From contig OZ022256.1 of assembly GCA_963978905.1 (NCBI GenBank), positions 6,493,501-6,557,500 of the forward strand: 64,000 nucleotides of DNA, in the 5' to 3' direction. Below are positions 48,401-55,650 of the stretch, piece by piece. Each line of letters starts with the position of its first letter. The stretch's first letter is position 1. Made by a program: the position numbers and the translations under genes. A model generated the notes under the pieces. That model was not told where the DNA came from and searched no databases. It was given only the letters and a program-made list of their open reading frames with translations. This DNA comes from Trichostrongylus colubriformis. Taxonomy: Eukaryota > Nematoda > Chromadorea > Rhabditida > Trichostrongylidae.

Positions 48401-51400
48401 TCGCGGCTCAAAATACAAGTTCATTTTCGTATTCGCAGCAACCGGCTTGTGGTGCGCACACGGTGATGACGGTGTAGTTATAAATGGTCAATTCTTCTAG
48501 ACTCAAGTCCCTATATTTAACAATGCGTTCATTCTTTGTTCGCTCTATATTGGAGGTGCTGCATCGATAGTGCAAGAGTAGGGCTTTGCTTATAGTTAAA
48601 CACTGGGAGAAATTCGAAGATCTATAGTGGTCTCTACCTTTGGCTGCGGTTCCCCCACATAATCCAAGTAGTCCACTGCTTCAATACGGTTCGTTTGCGT
48701 GGTTGTACGAATGGGTGCCTTCTGTAAAAATCTATCTGATCTACTGTCTTTTCACTTATAGGCCTTAATCAGAACACATTGACTCATATAGATGATTCAG
48801 AGCTGGGTATTCTAATCAAGTTTAAGCTCAAAGTTCACCTAAATTAGGCTGTCTTGGACGGTCCCATAGGACTACGGCAAATGGTCTCGATTGAGAGAAT
48901 AGTTCATCGAACTGTGATAATCTGTGGCATTCCGCTTTGGAACATCGCCATGGAACTAGAAATGCATAGCCTGACAGGGAACTATTCATCCGCCCGATGT
49001 CATAGCTTTCGATCTTTTCATATCGCGATGGGAAAGTGGAGACTCTCTATCTTGAGCATGCTAATTCAGAGCCAGCAGGGCGGTTATCGGGGTTGAACCC
49101 TGCACAAAAATGTAAGTATATTAGAATACCTGTTGGGCTGGCGCACACTACTGCGCGTCACACATGGAAGCATGCAGAATGAACGCGTGTATCGAACTCT
49201 CTCACACCGCCACACACTCTACTCTCACTCCCGCCATTCACCCAAGTCCGTAGGCCAAGCCCTGCCAGGCGTTGGGGAATGGACTGTACCTCAAGCTTGG
49301 GTAATTATACCACAGGGTGGAAAGACAGACACACACATACCAAACTCATAATATCAATCATGCATCCGTAGTGATTCAGCTGAACTTGGATTCCGAATTT
49401 CACAAGTGCTAGAGGGGCGACACGAGAAGATCAGTGGTGAATGACGACAAATAATAGGATACGCTCTTATGAGAGGCGTCTAATGGTAAAAGCCATCGAA
49501 TCCGTTGAGCTTATCGTGTTATCTCTCAAGCTGGCAATCATAGAAGCTATGTGGTGCAGGGAGTTAGTGATGGTCGAAAGCGATAGCAACTGATACTGAG
49601 GAAGGCTGATAAGAAATCTTTGATAGCATGCCACAAAATTTACTGCGACTTTCGTTTTTGTGTTGTGCAGCTACAACGAAGCGATTACAGTCATAACATT
49701 ACACTACGATTACACTGTTACTTGGGCTGGATGGTCCCTATAATGGCTGGTGATCGTGAGTGGTAACAATTGATAAAGATTGGTAAAAAGTGTCAACAGG
49801 CAAGCTGTATCTAATTCAATGCGCTTTAGCATTGACAACAGACCATTGCTCACTGATGCTTTGTGGTGAGGGGATATCAGAAACAGGATATGGGTGATGT
49901 GAGTAATGAGGACTCCTAACTTCTAGAACTCGTTCATGCAAATAAAACCTAGTGATCTAAGAAGTCTAAATGGGGCAAAATTTTCGATGAGGAAGGGTCG
50001 TCTCCGTTCTTTAAACGAGCCGCAATCTTCAAAAACCGTCATTTGTTTAGTCCCAGCTCGCTTTCTTCTTTGACCCGACCAACCCTCGGGAAAAACGACG
50101 GGAAGGAGTTTTTATTTCTGAGGTTTTAGACTGTTCCATTCCGTTATCTCTTCACCATCGTACTATCAAGCACCTCAACCTTCATATTTGATGATTTTTT
50201 CCGTATTTGGCACCCAAATTGACCCTATAAGTCTTAGAGGATGAGTAAACACGGCTGGTTACAATAAGTACTGAAATGAGAAAACAACCAAGTATGTAAA
50301 AAAGGGGTACACCCACATCATATACGACCACTGTGGGACAAGTGTCACATGACCAATAGGTTGACACATCTTGTTCCTGTTTAAAAATTCAAACTATCAA
50401 ACGAAAATATCTGTCCGCTGGGACCTGACTTTTGTCCTTGCAAACAGTATCTTACACAAACACTGATATCAACAAAATGTGTCAACTGCTGAATTGTCCG
50501 AGCACCAGAATGATGCTGGAAATTTTCAGAGTTACCAGTTCGGTTAGCGTACAGTACTTCGCGTGTCATACTGCAGGCTTATGCGATATGGGACAATCGA
50601 AATCAATCCTGGTACAAAACGTAGTCACTGAATTAGTACTCCCACTATATCATCTTCATCTGTGTTATGCATTCCAAAAAAGCGAGACTCCAGTTCAACA
50701 CACAGCTGTATAGGTGTCCATATTTACTGGCATGAAGCCGCGTTCATACTTTGTGGTGCTGGCGGCAGAGCGTGGCTGCTTGTCTCTTTGTCTCCCCCCG
50801 TGCCACACTCTGAGTGCGTGGACGCGACACCTTCCCCGTGCCACTCTGCCTCACTACTTATGAAGGCTGCCACGCCCTGCCGGCGCAATGTATGAACGCG
50901 GCCTAAGATGCGTGCTGTACTGTTCGGTAGCCAATCTGGTAGTGATATAAACGCTTACAGTTGTTGTGACCGCTTGCAATTTAGCTGCTGAAGTCTTACT
51001 CTCCAAAGCAGGAATATCCTGAAATAATGATAGTTGTCAGAGAGTAGAAGTTGCAGTCAATGACTCCTTTTTTATTCACATTCAGCAGAATAGTTACAGC
51101 GAAGCATTACAGTTACAGCGAAGAATTGTTTCAGGTCAACTAAAGATTCCAAGGCGTATCCCACTCTCATTCGAAGAAAAGGCAAAGCTGATCTCATCGC
51201 TAATAAGTAAGCCTTGGAAGGGTGACAAACCCTCCCTGCAGAACGAAGCTGGTGGCGGTGGTGTGGCGAAAACGCCCCCCATGTCTTCCTTTCAACGATG
51301 ATTATCGCCCTTTTCTGGCGTCGCAAGCGACACCTGCAATTAAAGGCTCAGGGAGGTGGGAGGGAGGAAAGGGGAGACAAGGAAAGAAAGTGTAATCAAT

Positions 51401-53496
51401 GTTCTTCGTAGAGCCTATGGAGCGCTTTTACGGTTCTAGTGCACTTCACCTCAAGCTACAGCGCGTGAGTGACCGAGTAGCCTGTAGGGGTGGCTGGTAG
51501 GCAAAACTCTCGGGTCGACGCCGCGAAAAGTGAATTTGATTTCATCCATGATGAAACAAGAGCAAAAGAGTGAAAGAATGAGAAAGAGAATAATCTGAAG
51601 AACGAGAATAAGAAGTTTGTTTCTAGAGATAATTCAACTTCAATAGGCGGCTCGCTACAGAGCTGTAACCTCATGTTCCTTATTACTCATCCCAATATCA
51701 TCGTCAAAAAAGAAGGACGTCGAGTTTATTGGATAAGTCAGATTACCTTCGGTGACGAGTTCTTGGCCTTATTCAGGTTTTCACCAAAACTCGGAAGGAT
51801 TTCCATGGTCAATGACAACACTTTAGACCAAGGGGAAGTTGTTGACCCTCCCAAAAAATTATTTTCTTCGATGCTCGCATCGTGCGATAGGTACCTGTGT
51901 TAGGTATGTTTTTCATTATCTTTGTAACAGCTTTTTCATTTAACTCTGGGTTCCTTCCGAATTTCGGTCGAAATCACGATTAGGCTAAGAACTTACCTCT
52001 AAGGATAATTCGCACTACCTGCACATGAAAGCAACATTGGTCCTGCGCGAAAGCGCCTGACTCGCGTTACGGACCCCTGCTCTTCGGGTGGGGGTCAAGT
52101 GGTCGAAATTCCGCGCGACCGCCCGCGGCGAGCGGCGCGGCGAGTACGAGTCATTTGCAATTCCGCTCAAGACGCAATGGGCTGGTACCGCGAGGGACCT
52201 TTAAAGATAGGCAAACTCCCGGAGCTTCCAACTTGCAGTCTCTAAAGGTCCCTCGCGGTACCAGCTCATGGCGTCTTGAGCGGAATTCCAAACGACTCGT
52301 ACTGACAGCGCCGCGAGTGCAACGCCGCAAGCGGAAATTCGACCACTTGACCCCCACCCAAGGCCGTGCAGCAGATAGATTGGATGGAAAGAAATGCTAT
52401 CATTCGAAGGCAAACTCCACGATGACCAGATAAGTCGACTCACATCCTCATGAGTAGATCCTTTGGTAACTATCCGGGCTGTATCTTTTTCGTCCCGCTC
52501 GCGTGCACTATCAGGCTACACGTGCTCGAGCCCATTCCCACACCGCCCATTTTGCTCATTTGACCAACAGCGGAGATCAAGTGGATGGGGGCAGAGTGGG
52601 TTCCAGCAGGTGAAGCGCCGTCATGGCCGTAAAGACGTACCGTGGCAAGAGGAGTAGTTCTGGTAGTTTTCGAGTAATTCTGGTAGTTTTCCATGAGTCG
52701 ACTTATCTGGTTCTTGTAGAGTGTTCCTTTGTCTTTTTCAACGACTGCCAAAATTCTTACCCTTCACGCCACTTATTCACCTCAGCCCGCCCCTTTTAAA
52801 AATAAAGGTCGGGAGGAGGGTTTTATTTCTTTGGTTTTTGATCGTTTCATTCAGTTTCATCTTCACATCCATACTGATGCGCACCGAGGTTTCCATATTC
52901 AGTAATCCTTTCTCAACGATCGACCAAAATAATCCCTATCACTGTCTTTAAGGACCTGTGCAGTGATTTCCTTTGGATTTGAAAAAGTGGAAATGGAAAG
53001 GTAGATATGTCTTACGATTGGGGTTGTCGTCGTCTTCACCTCTTTTGGATGTGCTGTCATGGTAATGCGGACTGCGGCAGTCTGGAAATAATAAGAACAA
53101 TCTCATGCTGCTCTTTACTCGTATTTTTGGAGGGCCTCAGTGTTTCCAATTTTGAGAACTCGTGTGATGACGGCGATTTTGGCTGCAGGCTTACCCCCTC
53201 GACAGCATAGCTCGCAGGAATAGTTACCAAATAAATTTCGAAATTTTGTCTAAATATGTTTTATGCCTTTTTATTCCTTTCGAAAGTTAACTAAAGTATC
53301 ACTCAAGTCTAACTATCTGTATGAGGCTCCAGGTCGAAGAATAACAAAAAAAAAATCACTAAAAAATAGAAAACCACATACATAGCATGAAAAAATGTAC
53401 CTGTGCCTTAACTTCCGCAGATGGTAGTGAGTAAGGTCTCACTAGAGGCTTACGAGGTGCTGGCAAAGGAGGTCGGCGCGATGATGCATAGGTCAT
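33190..53496 (-). CDS. Gene 2: mucin-like Thr-rich modular protein, at least 12 phase-0 exons
   Basis: Exons in transcript order: 53,496-53,401; 53,081-53,016; 51,018-50,959; 48,721-48,638; 43,502-43,323; 42,037-41,939; 41,355-41,176; 40,991-40,830; 39,583-39,392; 37,879-37,778; 37,441-37,358; 33,486-33,190. Each has a pyrimidine-AG acceptor and a GT donor, and each is a multiple of three with boundaries between codons. As joined, 533 residues plus stop. The protein is rich in Thr, Pro, Ser and acidic residues, with no catalytic domain: N-terminal Arg/Pro segment, short Thr-containing modules, acidic Tyr modules, three poly-Thr modules, a TEPQT repeat, and a C-terminal module with three FTMPPTDPPM-type repeats. 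Dense Thr/Pro predicts heavy O-glycosylation (inference). No signal peptide was found, so the true first exon is probably upstream or missed; additional small exons may also be missed. Introns hold two RTE remnants and many MITEs. Function is unknown; an extracellular coat or matrix mucin is the best guess. Confidence 0.75.
33487..34386. other. Gene 2 last intron, distal part
   Basis: No exon seen. 33,880-34,350 contains several loosely repeated AACTGATAA..GATAAGG and TGCGCCAAAATTTCGTTGCG segments, also seen near 35,140-35,250 and 49,560-49,900. These suggest an old dispersed repeat. Confidence 0.4.
34387..35124. mobile_element. Non-autonomous Tc1/mariner-like TIR element
   Basis: Left end TACAGGGGGTGCCAAATAAA and right end TTTGGCACCCCCTGTA are inverted copies (about 26 bp with AAGTAATTT), each bounded by TA. 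The 738-bp interior has no intact transposase, but shares long homology (GGCGCAGTCGG..TTCGGAGTACC) with the truncated copy at 58,425-58,900. Confidence 0.8.
35490..35740 (+). repeat. Dispersed repeat (family D), copy 1
   Basis: CGAACGCTGCATTTTCTGAG, CTCCCAGGTAGTGATAGGTG, GCTAGGGCACAGTACTGCAT and GCGATAGCAAAACTGGT reappear in inverted orientation at 55,430-55,650. Non-coding. Confidence 0.6.
36115..36360. mobile_element. Palindromic GC-rich MITE-like element, copy 2
   Basis: GTCAATTTCCGCGCAGCCGCC on the left pairs with CCGCGAAGCGGAAATTCGAC on the right; flanks GAGGGTCAC and GTGACCCCC also pair. Same family as 2,363-2,570 and 52,090-52,365. It lies in a gene 2 intron. Confidence 0.65.
36460..36618. 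mobile_element. 170-bp TIR element (family A), copy 3, degenerate
   Basis: Interior in reverse orientation (AGCGAGGCAGAGTGGCGC, GACGCAGAGACAAGCACCCA) with eroded ends (AAAGTATGAGGCGGCG; GTAGGAACGCGGTC). Confidence 0.6.
36700..37060. repeat. Palindromic repeat related to the 54.5-kb palindrome
   Basis: GATTTGAATTCGAATCTGTG, CACGACCATTATAATGCAGT and GGCGGGCACATGATTTTG followed by AGTGAAGTATGAACGCG match the right half of the large palindrome at 54,548-54,972. Confidence 0.6.
37358..37441 (-). CDS. Gene 2 acidic Tyr module exon (28 residues)
   Basis: Acceptor ATAATTTTCAG, donor GTTAGTC. Encodes VPEQVERNEVDAN followed by SQASGQDYDNISEFV. Both boundaries are phase 0. The other frames contain a stop, so the frame is secure if the exon is used. 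The donor, with GTTAGT, is weaker than its neighbours'. Confidence 0.7.
37778..37879 (-). CDS. Gene 2 TEPQT-repeat exon (34 residues)
   Basis: Acceptor CCGCTATTTAG, donor GTACGAG. Encodes two tandem copies of a F-T-x-T-E-P-Q-T unit, then a Thr/Val-rich stretch ending LIPETTE. The unit copies (ACGGAGCCTCAAAC) are near-identical in DNA. Phase 0 at both ends. Confidence 0.7.
38157..38325. mobile_element. 170-bp TIR element (family A), copy 4
   Basis: Left CCGCGTTCATACTCAGCGC, right GTCTGAGTATGAGCACGGCC; the interior is in inverted orientation relative to copy 1. It sits in a gene 2 intron. Confidence 0.7.
38395..38635 (+). repeat. Dispersed 250-bp repeat (family B), copy
   Basis: TTTATTGTTTCTTGCTGTCT, ACATCATCG, GACAACAAATGACATC and CAGCGTCGCGCTTTTGATTC match other family members in order. 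Confidence 0.55.
39392..39583 (-). CDS. Gene 2 poly-Thr exon, duplicate 1 (64 residues)
   Basis: Acceptor ACTCACTATTTCAG, donor GTAAGTT. Begins PVNVNEFTDSDS, continues with a long Thr run broken by Ser and Ala, and ends YTQYTTNTT. It is the last and longest of three homologous exons. Beginning and end are conserved while the Thr core differs in length, showing in-frame trinucleotide expansion. Confidence 0.85.
39653..39725 (-). tRNA. tRNA-like sequence, probably a pseudogene or tRNA-derived element
   Basis: Folds as a 73-nt cloverleaf: acceptor GTGTCGG with CCGCCAC (one mismatch), TA at 8-9, D stem GTGT/GCAC, anticodon stem TATCC/GGATG, loop CCGGAAA, short variable loop GAGT, T arm GCGGG-TTCGAAT-CCCGT. 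The B box GGTTCGAATCC is perfect. The loop would give anticodon GGA (Ser), but position 33 is C rather than U and the long variable arm of tRNA-Ser is absent, so a working tRNA-Ser is unlikely. It lies in a gene 2 intron between two flanking 11-bp inverted repeats (39,631-39,641 and 39,734-39,744). Confidence 0.65.
39900..40740. mobile_element. Large imperfect palindrome between poly-Thr exons
   Basis: Sequence from about 39,925 (CTAATATTTATGAGGCTTGG, ACACTTCATATTCC) is repeated in inverted orientation from about 40,685 back to 40,450 (CCAAACCTCATGAATATTAG, GGAACATGAAGTGTCGAGAG). The arms both translate to similar chance peptides simply because they are copies. It interrupts intron sequence that is otherwise duplicated with the poly-Thr exons, so it inserted after that duplication. 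Confidence 0.65.
40830..40991 (-). CDS. Gene 2 poly-Thr exon, duplicate 2 (54 residues)
   Basis: Acceptor CACTCACTGTTTCAG, donor GTAAATC. Begins HANEFTVGNPTTTT, has a Thr/Ser core with an Ile-Ile interruption, and ends TPYTTNIT. The intron just upstream (AGGGCCCATGTATAAATG) and downstream (TAAGGATTTACT) is homologous to that around duplicate 3. Confidence 0.85.
41176..41355 (-). CDS. Gene 2 poly-Thr exon, duplicate 3 (60 residues)
   Basis: Acceptor TACTATTCCAG, donor GTAAATT. Begins PANEFMVDNPTTTT and ends SPHTQYTTDTT. More than half of its residues are Thr. It is the first of the three in transcript order; phase 0 at both ends. Confidence 0.85.
41476..41910. mobile_element. Palindromic MITE, copy 2
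   Basis: Left CGTACACTGAAAAATGAGTT and CTAGTAAGGGCCGCATG; right GAACTTTGCATGCGGCCCAC and GGCGTGGACGATTCCTTCGA. Same element as 10,038-10,447, with a long C tract at 41,629-41,642. It ends about 30 bp from the exon at 41,939. Confidence 0.75.
41939..42037 (-). CDS. Gene 2 exon (33 residues)
   Basis: Acceptor CTGATAACTGCAG, donor GTAAGTGA (near-perfect). Encodes VHEEAQSITKSTPGITLTYE and then a Val/Thr-rich stretch ending VFVV. Not repetitive. Phase 0 at both ends. Confidence 0.8.
42499..42670. mobile_element. 170-bp TIR element (family A), copy 5
   Basis: Left TTAGGCCGCCTTCACACTTT, right TGCAAAGTATGAAAGCGGGC followed by CTA. Well preserved, in a gene 2 intron. Confidence 0.75.
42671..43322. 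other. Gene 2 intron part, nothing recognised
   Basis: No exon or repeat family member identified. Confidence 0.4.
43323..43502 (-). CDS. Gene 2 acidic Tyr exon (60 residues)
   Basis: Acceptor TTAAGGTATCCCAG, donor GTAATGAC. Encodes HVDEVIEVQTKEPEA, then a Pro/Ile segment, DPSDYSDYGFVDEK, and ends GELDFHQ. It is the most protein-like, least repetitive module of gene 2. Its Asp-Tyr pairs are candidate Tyr-sulfation sites (inference). Confidence 0.8.
43603..43653. repeat. Perfect 20-bp inverted repeat with 11-nt loop
   Basis: TTAAAGCTGTCGCTGAGAAT, 11 bases, then ATTCTCAGCGACAGCTTTAA. Arms match without error. It lies 100 bp upstream of the gene 2 exon at 43,502 and next to the 3' end of an RTE remnant. 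A short-hairpin RNA or a fresh fold-back duplication are both possible. Confidence 0.9.
43690..45960 (-). pseudogene. RTE-type non-LTR retrotransposon remnant 1
   Basis: The minus strand, across several frames, encodes the end of an APE-type endonuclease (GSDHRLIRAKFLFS, with the S-D-H motif), a reverse transcriptase with SECKVPTSWKTSRTVLLYKK, FIDLKKASDSVETEAVIEAL and the catalytic FADDIVLIT motif, and an RTE C-terminus (IRWAGRVMQYRDYRWT..). Several frameshifts and 5' truncation make it non-functional. It sits in the gene 2 intron between exons 48,638 and 43,502, in the same orientation as the gene. Confidence 0.9.
46153..46290. mobile_element. 170-bp TIR element (family A), copy 6, truncated
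   Basis: Left TTAGGCCGCGTCCATACTCT and most of the interior are present; the right inverted end is missing, replaced by sequence leading into the next RTE remnant. Confidence 0.65.
46440..48560 (-). pseudogene. RTE-type non-LTR retrotransposon remnant 2
   Basis: Minus-strand pieces: KAVWFWNEEIQREVRQKNEA near 48,000 (the linker between endonuclease and reverse transcriptase typical of RTE), LCDRRCPRVLNDKV near 46,790, and EIMVLRWPCGWARLEKIKNE near 46,640 (the C-terminal RM-LRW-CG motif). Heavily frameshifted. It is more diverged than remnant 1 and a different lineage, judging by the C-terminus. Same orientation as gene 2, within the same intron. Confidence 0.8.
48638..48721 (-). CDS. Gene 2 acidic Tyr exon (28 residues)
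   Basis: Acceptor GATTTTTACAG, donor GTAGAGAC. Encodes KAPIRTTTQTNRIEAVDYLD then YVGEPQPK. Phase 0 at both ends. Its DYLDY motif parallels SDYSDY of the next exon. Confidence 0.7.
48722..50734. other. Gene 2 intron part, no exon seen
   Basis: 48,850-49,105 ends with a GGGTTGAACCCTGC segment that may be a degenerate tRNA-like box. 49,560-49,900 contains AACTGATA-type repeats also seen at 33.9-34.3 kb. Nothing else recognised. Confidence 0.35.
50735..50906. mobile_element. 170-bp TIR element (family A), copy 7
   Basis: Left AAGCCGCGTTCATACTTTGT, right GCAATGTATGAACGCGGCCT. Well preserved; its edge lies about 50 bp from the gene 2 exon at 50,959. Confidence 0.8.
50959..51018 (-). CDS. Gene 2 short exon (20 residues)
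   Basis: Acceptor CATTATTTCAG, donor GTAAGCGT. Encodes DIPALESKTSAAKLQAVTTT. Phase 0 at both ends. Strong splice signals for so short an exon. Confidence 0.7.
51395..51610 (-). repeat. Dispersed 250-bp repeat (family B), inverted copy
   Basis: GCGCTTTTACGGTTCTAG, TTCACCTCAAGCTACAGCGC and GTGACCGAGTAGCCTG match the copy at 21.8 kb. Confidence 0.55.
52090..52365. mobile_element. Palindromic GC-rich MITE-like element, copy 3 (near-complete hairpin)
   Basis: The arms pair almost throughout: GGTGGGGGTCAAGTGGTCGA against TCGACCACTTGACCCCCACC, CAATTCCGCTCAAGACGC against GCGTCTTGAGCGGAATT, and TGGTACCGCGAGGGACCTTT against AAAGGTCCCTCGCGGTACCA. The central loop is about 30 bp. About 275 bp in a gene 2 intron. 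Confidence 0.85.
52426..52710. mobile_element. 285-bp TIR element
   Basis: The ends are perfect 17-bp inverted repeats (CCAGATAAGTCGACTCA). The interior includes CTCGAGCCCATTCCCACACC, also found in the hairpin at 3,215-3,350. It starts 60 bp from the preceding palindrome. Confidence 0.8.
53016..53081 (-). CDS. Gene 2 short exon (22 residues)
   Basis: Acceptor TTATTATTTCCAG, donor GTAAGACA. Encodes TAAVRITMTAHPKEVKTTTT then PI. Phase 0 at both ends. Confidence 0.7.
53401..53496 (-). CDS. Gene 2 candidate first or early exon (32 residues)
   Basis: An ATG directly follows TTTATCTTTAG, usable either as a cis acceptor or a trans-splice site. The exon encodes MTYASSRRPPLPAPRKPL and continues to SAEVKAQ before donor GTACAT. 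The donor is weak. The peptide is basic and Pro-rich and is not a signal peptide, so this is more likely internal, with the start further upstream. Phase at the donor matches the next exon. Confidence 0.45.
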
Positions 53497-54547
53497 CTAA
53501 AGATAAACTAATCGAATTAGCAAATCGACGGATCATTTTCCTATTTACTCAAAACATCAAGTGCTTTAGATTTATTTCCTTCAACCCGCAAATAATCACT
53601 TCGTGCTACTACGTTTCTTTGCGTTCAGCATGCTTTGTCAGCATTAACAACCAACTATTGTCTAGGGTTTATACATTGTGGGCTACCTGCACAAAAATAC
53701 GGGGGGAAAACCTCGCTTTGATTGGTATCTGGTTTTACCTAGAGGTTTCACTTATCTAGCTTTTTGTATATGCTTTTGTGTTGCTAACTTAAGCCTGTTC
53801 TACGTTACTAACACATGCGGGTTCTAAGCACCGTGTCATGCATTCAAATAAATAAATAAATAAATAAGTGCTGTTAGGTTGAAGTAAGGCAACGGTCGCG
53901 CATTCGTAACCGACACCTGTCTGACAGCGGTCTATAACCGAGTTATGTATAGCCCTACATCTTTTCGCTTACTTGGCGTCACACTTGAGTGCAAGGAAAC
54001 TTATTGTATTCCCCGTAGAACTGGAAACTGCACACACGCAAAACATGCTTCGGAATTCAAAATCAATAATTCTTCAAAAAGTGTGCAGAATACAAATGTG
54101 AGTCATCTTGGAGGAAGGGGCTTGTACGACATAGGTGCAGAATTTGCCGACGATTTTGGAATAAATCCCCGAATAAACACAACAAGCTGGTATCATTCTC
54201 ATCTGTGGATCATAAATTGGACATCCAAAGATTCACTGAGCCATTCCAGTTCGAGGCTAAGAAATAAGTTTGCATTTATACTTGGCGACGCGGTCGAAAC
54301 CATAGCGATTGCCGCAAGGAGAACCTAAGCATCCACTCACGGCAAGTGCTAATGTGAATGTGCGCTGACCATGCCGGCACCGATTTCCTCAACCGCACAT
54401 TCCACTTTTCTGGCCACCAGGGCTCACATTCAAGGGGTATAAGCTATGAGATATAAACTAGAATTGCACCCATTATGTATAATTTCCTGGAACGAATCAT
54501 GTCCGTGTGAATGAATTTTGAACACCTTTGTTGAAAGTGTGTGGTAG
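53497..54547. other. Region 5' of gene 2, no exon seen
   Basis: Contains an AAAT microsatellite at 53,846-53,867. The 127-codon plus-strand frame at 53,945-54,328 has no recognised domain or splice context. A signal-peptide exon of gene 2 was sought here on the minus strand and not found. Confidence 0.4.
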
Positions 54548-54972
54548 TAAGGCCTGGTTCACACTTTGCGCACCGGCGCTGCATCGCCGGCGAAGGTGGC
54601 AAAATCGCGCGCCATCCACGCCGACCATGGCGACACTCTGATAACGAGCTCCGTTTGTAAAACGCTCAACCCGTTACACCATAGCATGATGATCGTAACG
54701 ACAGCCGACGAATACAAATTGGAATCGCGGTATAGTGCCGAACCATGTCAAGATTCGAATGCGTATTCGTGGGCAGTGCCACGAGCATAATGCATAGTTT
54801 AACGCCATGCCAAGATTCCGATTCGAATTCGTGCTCTTGCCACGATCATCATACTGTAGTGTGGTTGGGTCTAGAATTTTGCAAACGGAGCGCATCAGCA
54901 GAGTGCCGTCGTGGTCGGCGGTGGGCATATGATTTTGCCGCTGTCGGTGCACAAAGTATAGGCGGCTTAAGG
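54548..54972. mobile_element. 425-bp palindromic element related to the 170-bp family
   Basis: The arms pair across the whole length: GGTGGCAAAATCGCGCGCCA region against TGATTTTGCC; AACGAGCTCCGTTTGTAAAA against TTTTGCAAACGGAGCG; ACCATAGCATGATGATCGTA against ACGATCATCATACTGTAGTG. The outer ends resemble the 170-bp family (CACACTTTGCG..CACAAAGTATAGGCGGC). No transposase frame. Partial relatives lie at 13,959-14,095 and 36,700-37,060. Confidence 0.75.
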
Positions 54973-55269
54973 GAGCACCGTCGCGAATTCGCATATTAGA
55001 TGTGTGGAGAGTAGTAAATATTGTGTGTGACGTGGTGTCGCGACCGAACTGCTTGTCGATTACGGGATGTGCGTTGTTGCGTTGTGGGTGCGGCGTGTCT
55101 ATTGCGATCGCAGCGTATGAAGCTCCCTGACGTTACCACGGCGTAGTAATCACAACTGTACAGGAAGCTGCTTCCATCGAGTAATACTTCCAAGTTTGAT
55201 TATCCCCTACCATTTCAATGACCAGAGCTTGAACATTCTTACTGCTGGTTCGATACACATTTTTCTATG

Positions 55270-55424
55270 TTAGGCCGCGTTCATACTTTGCGGCGCCAGC
55301 GACAAGGCGTGGCTGCCCGTCTCTGTCTAGTCGCTTGTGTCGCCCCTATCTCCACGTGCCACTCTGCCTCGTTGCCTGTGAATGCAGCCACGCCTGTGCC
55401 TACGCAAAGTATGGGCGCGACCTC
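55270..55424. mobile_element. 170-bp TIR element (family A), copy 8
   Basis: Left TTAGGCCGCGTTCATACTTT, right ACGCAAAGTATGGGCGCGAC. It abuts a family D repeat copy. Confidence 0.75.
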
Positions 55425-55429
55425 ATACC

Positions 55430-55650
55430 AGTTTTGCTATCGCGCCATACTACATCCATGAAACAGTGAAACTATTTAATTATGAAAGTCGCTACTGTCT
55501 AACCGATATTGATGGTAGTTCTACAGGACGATCTATGCCGTACTGTGCGCTAGCAAAGTTGTTATCACTATTGGCACCTACCACTACTTGGGAGCTCAGA
55601 AAGTGTAGCGTTCGAAACAGCGCACTCAGTGCAAACTAGCATAGTGGTTG
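55430..55650 (-). repeat. Dispersed repeat (family D), inverted copy
   Basis: In reverse complement it carries CGAACGCTACACTTTCTGAG, CTCCCAAGTAGTGGTAGGTG and GCGCACAGTACGGCAT, as at 35,490-35,740, and ends with the ACCAGTTTTGCTATCGC segment. Confidence 0.6.

Noticed and set aside
54674..54994. Overlapping frames on both strands around 54.6-55.0 kb
   Set aside because: They are translations of the two arms of a palindromic element.
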